Below are positions 5,277-5,781 of a DNA stretch of 5,781 nucleotides, piece by piece. Location of the stretch: NCBI GenBank assembly GCA_029865405.1, contig JAOUGZ010000200.1, positions 1 to 5,781 of the forward strand, in the 5' to 3' direction. The notes under the pieces were generated by a model that worked only from the letters and a program-made list of their open reading frames with translations, did not search any database and was not told the origin of the DNA. The number at the start of each line of letters is the position of its first letter. Positions within the stretch are counted from its first letter, which is position 1. A program made the translations under genes and the position numbers. Source of the stretch: Betaproteobacteria bacterium (lineage in GTDB: Bacteria; Pseudomonadota; Gammaproteobacteria; Burkholderiales; SG8-39).

Positions 5277-5781
5277 GCTCCACCTCCTTCGTACCGGGCC
5301 ACCAGCGCCGCAGCGCGAAGCGCGCCGCGAGCAGCACGAGCCCTGCGCCGGCGAGCAATGCCGACTTCTCGAGCAGCGTCGCGTGCAGCGCGTAGTAGTA
5401 GTGCGAGAGGTAGCCGAGCAGGGCGAAAACGCCCAGCCCGGCGAGCACGCGGTTGCCGTTGGCGAACCCGACCACGAGGATCGCCGCCGCCGGCCCGACG
5501 CCCGGCGCTTTCAGTGAGATGAGCGCGAGCAGGACGGCGCCGGCAAGCGCGATGCGCCCGTGGCCCTCGCCGAGACCCACGCCCTCGCGCTTGAGCAGCC
5601 GCAGCACCGCCCAGACCAGCACCAGTCCCGAAGCGAGATCGCCCAGCCGGGCCAGGACCTCGGCGCCCGGCGAGCCGCGTCCGCTCATGTCGCCCGTGAG
5701 CCACATCGCCCACAACGAGCCGTGCATCACCGCCGTCTGTACTGCCGCGAGCGCAAGCCCGTAGCCCGCGGCGCGCAGCAG
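5269..5781 (-). CDS. DUF4401-type integral membrane protein, C-terminal part (5' end beyond window)
   Basis: The minus-strand frame is open to the right edge of the window, giving 170 residues that end at TAA (5271-5269). A GTG at 5730-5728 could be read as a start, but upstream codons continue in frame (LLRAAGYGLALAAVQTAVMH), so the gene most likely begins outside. The protein is strongly hydrophobic, with about five candidate membrane segments. One reads LGDLASGLVLVWAVLRLL and another RIALAGAVLLALISL. The run GNRVLAGLGVFALLGYLSHYYY followed by LHATLLEKSALL resembles the C-terminal end of DUF4401 proteins. That assignment rests on this motif and on the GDYXXLXY gene directly downstream. DUF2157 genes often lie further upstream in such operons, but that region is not visible here. 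No function is known to me. Confidence 0.78.
   Translation of the reverse strand: MLRAAGYGLALAAVQTAVMHGSLWAMWLTGDMSGRGSPGAEVLARLGDLASGLVLVWAVLRLLKREGVGLGEGHGRIALAGAVLLALISLKAPGVGPAAAILVVGFANGNRVLAGLGVFALLGYLSHYYYALHATLLEKSALLAGAGLVLLAARFALRRWWPGTKEVEHA
5283..5288 (-). promoter_or_regulatory. Shine-Dalgarno of the GDYXXLXY gene
   Basis: AGGAGG within AAGGAGGT on the minus strand, 6 bases before the ATG at 5276-5274, lies inside the 3' end of the DUF4401 gene. With the 8-base gene overlap it gives this gene independent as well as coupled initiation, and fixes the start. Confidence 0.8.

Noticed and set aside
3624..5522. A 632-codon open frame on the plus strand opposite the dehydrogenase and GDYXXLXY genes
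   Set aside because: Its translation is rich in Arg, Ala, His and Gly with no recognisable domain. It runs antisense to genes with clear motifs, which is the usual spurious open frame of GC-rich DNA.
5453..5764. Small plus-strand open frame near the right edge
   Set aside because: It is antisense to the DUF4401 gene, and its Ser/Pro/Thr/Ala-rich translation has no recognisable features.

Overview
The window is GC-rich throughout and tightly packed with genes. No stretch over about 60 bases lacks a coding region. The gene types point to a proteobacterium, most likely a betaproteobacterium of Burkholderiales type: a FadB-like plus thiolase pair, a zinc alcohol dehydrogenase, a receiver-cyclase fusion, and a DUF4401/GDYXXLXY pair. 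The taxonomic assignment is inference from gene content and composition; there is no rRNA or other marker.

Left half, plus strand (1-2477). The window opens inside the C-terminal end of a FadB-type 3-hydroxyacyl-CoA dehydrogenase. After 11 bases and a strong Shine-Dalgarno comes a complete thiolase with all catalytic residues, so these two genes form the last two steps of a beta-oxidation-type pathway. Next is a complete ketopantoate reductase (PanE/ApbA) family gene. It is framed by two related short palindromes in mirror orientation. The first contains the thiolase stop codon and lies just upstream of the panE-like start. The second contains the panE-like stop codon.

Right half, minus strand (5781-2497, read right to left). 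A partial DUF4401 membrane protein overlaps by 8 bases a GDYXXLXY-family protein with one N-terminal membrane anchor. After a 51-base gap with a possible promoter comes a zinc-dependent alcohol dehydrogenase. Its stop codon overlaps by one base the start of a response regulator fused to a class III nucleotide cyclase. This second operon converges on the panE-like gene, with 19 bases between the stops, most of them part of the second palindrome.

Functionally, the left operon oxidises acyl-CoA. The alcohol dehydrogenase could feed alcohol or aldehyde carbon into the same metabolism, and its translationally coupled partner is a signalling enzyme whose purine-recognition residues are not the usual ones. 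The most notable points are the palindrome pair bracketing one gene, the absence of a ribosome binding site for that gene, and the atypical cyclase coupled to a dehydrogenase. I see no convincing wholly new system, and no RNA gene, CRISPR array or transposase.
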